Source of the DNA: Planctomycetaceae bacterium
Lineage (GTDB): Bacteria > Planctomycetota > Planctomycetia > Pirellulales > Thermoguttaceae
Assembly: GCA_031287585.1 (NCBI GenBank)
Contig: JAITST010000147.1
Span: 1 to 5,213, forward strand
Direction: 5' to 3'
DNA: 5,213 nucleotides
This document shows, piece after piece, positions 5,074 through 5,213 of this stretch (positions within the stretch are counted from its first letter, which is position 1; the number at the start of each line of letters is the position of its first letter). The notes beneath the pieces are model-generated. The model did not search any database, was not told the DNA's origin, and was given only the letters and a program-made list of their open reading frames with translations. Both the position numbers and the translations under genes were made by a program.

Positions 5074-5213
5074 ATGCCTATTAGTTGGAATGAAATTACA
5101 CAGCGAGCCGCCCAGTTTGTTCAGGAGTGGGGGACTGAAAAACGCGAAGATGCCGAAGCCCAAAGTTTTTGGAACGAGTTTTTTAACGTCTTCGGTGTGC
5201 GCCGCCGTACCGT
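5074..5213 (+). CDS. N-terminus of an MmeI-like class I DNA methyltransferase/type IIG restriction enzyme (partial)
   Basis: Only the first 46 codons are inside the window, and the frame is open at the right edge. It begins MPISWNEITQRAAQFVQEWG and continues with AEAQSFWNEFFNVFGVRRRT. This SWNEI...F..EW...E..EAQ.FW.EFF.VFG..R pattern is one I recognise as the N-terminal domain of large MmeI-type proteins. In these, an N-terminal nuclease/helical part precedes a class I SAM-dependent adenine methyltransferase and a target recognition domain on one chain, so one protein methylates and cuts DNA. The catalytic motifs lie outside the window, so whether this copy is full length, and whether it keeps nuclease activity, cannot be seen. 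No Shine-Dalgarno is visible, but the ATG matches the usual start of the family. Confidence 0.7.
   Translation, partial: MPISWNEITQRAAQFVQEWGTEKREDAEAQSFWNEFFNVFGVRRRT

Overview
The window carries a conserved core replication/transcription gene pair on the minus strand, and a small accessory, defence-type region on the plus strand. The organism is most likely a bacterium of the Planctomycetota. The DnaG zinc-binding domain reads WKCWVCNIGGDVFSF and is preceded by CPWHDDSRPSLQVN, a form I associate with planctomycete primases. The sigma factor, the intergenic repeat and the PIN/MmeI-type accessory genes fit this, but the placement is by eye and rests mainly on DnaG.

Layout from left to right. 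Positions 1-160 hold a large imperfect palindrome built from short CGCAGAG-like units, which looks like a dispersed intergenic repeat or MITE-like element. Positions 205-227 form a strong GC hairpin with T-rich flanks, the terminator of the minus-strand operon. Positions 266-2053 (minus) encode the primary sigma factor (rpoD/sigA). Positions 2054-2226 are the dnaG-rpoD junction, with three hairpin-forming palindromes, one followed by a U tract, and a good Shine-Dalgarno for rpoD. Positions 2227-4332 (minus) encode DNA primase (dnaG), starting at GTG. Positions 4333-4599 are a divergent intergenic region with a 13-bp inverted repeat, a possible promoter and a cluster of TTACAA half-sites. Positions 4600-4884 (plus) encode a small excisionase-like HTH antitoxin. 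One base later comes the first 21 codons of a PIN-domain toxin, cut off by TAA (4886-4951). Positions 5074-5213 (plus) are the beginning of an MmeI-like DNA methyltransferase/type IIG restriction enzyme that runs off the window.

The dnaG-rpoD order is the macromolecular synthesis operon (rpsU-dnaG-rpoD in Escherichia coli), tying primer synthesis to housekeeping transcription. rpsU is not upstream here. That side instead carries the remains of a toxin-antitoxin pair and a restriction/methylation gene, so the operon appears to border a defence or mobile region. I see no convincing wholly new system. The most interesting items are the antitoxin left without its toxin beside an elaborate candidate operator, the structured dnaG-rpoD junction, and the palindromic repeat.
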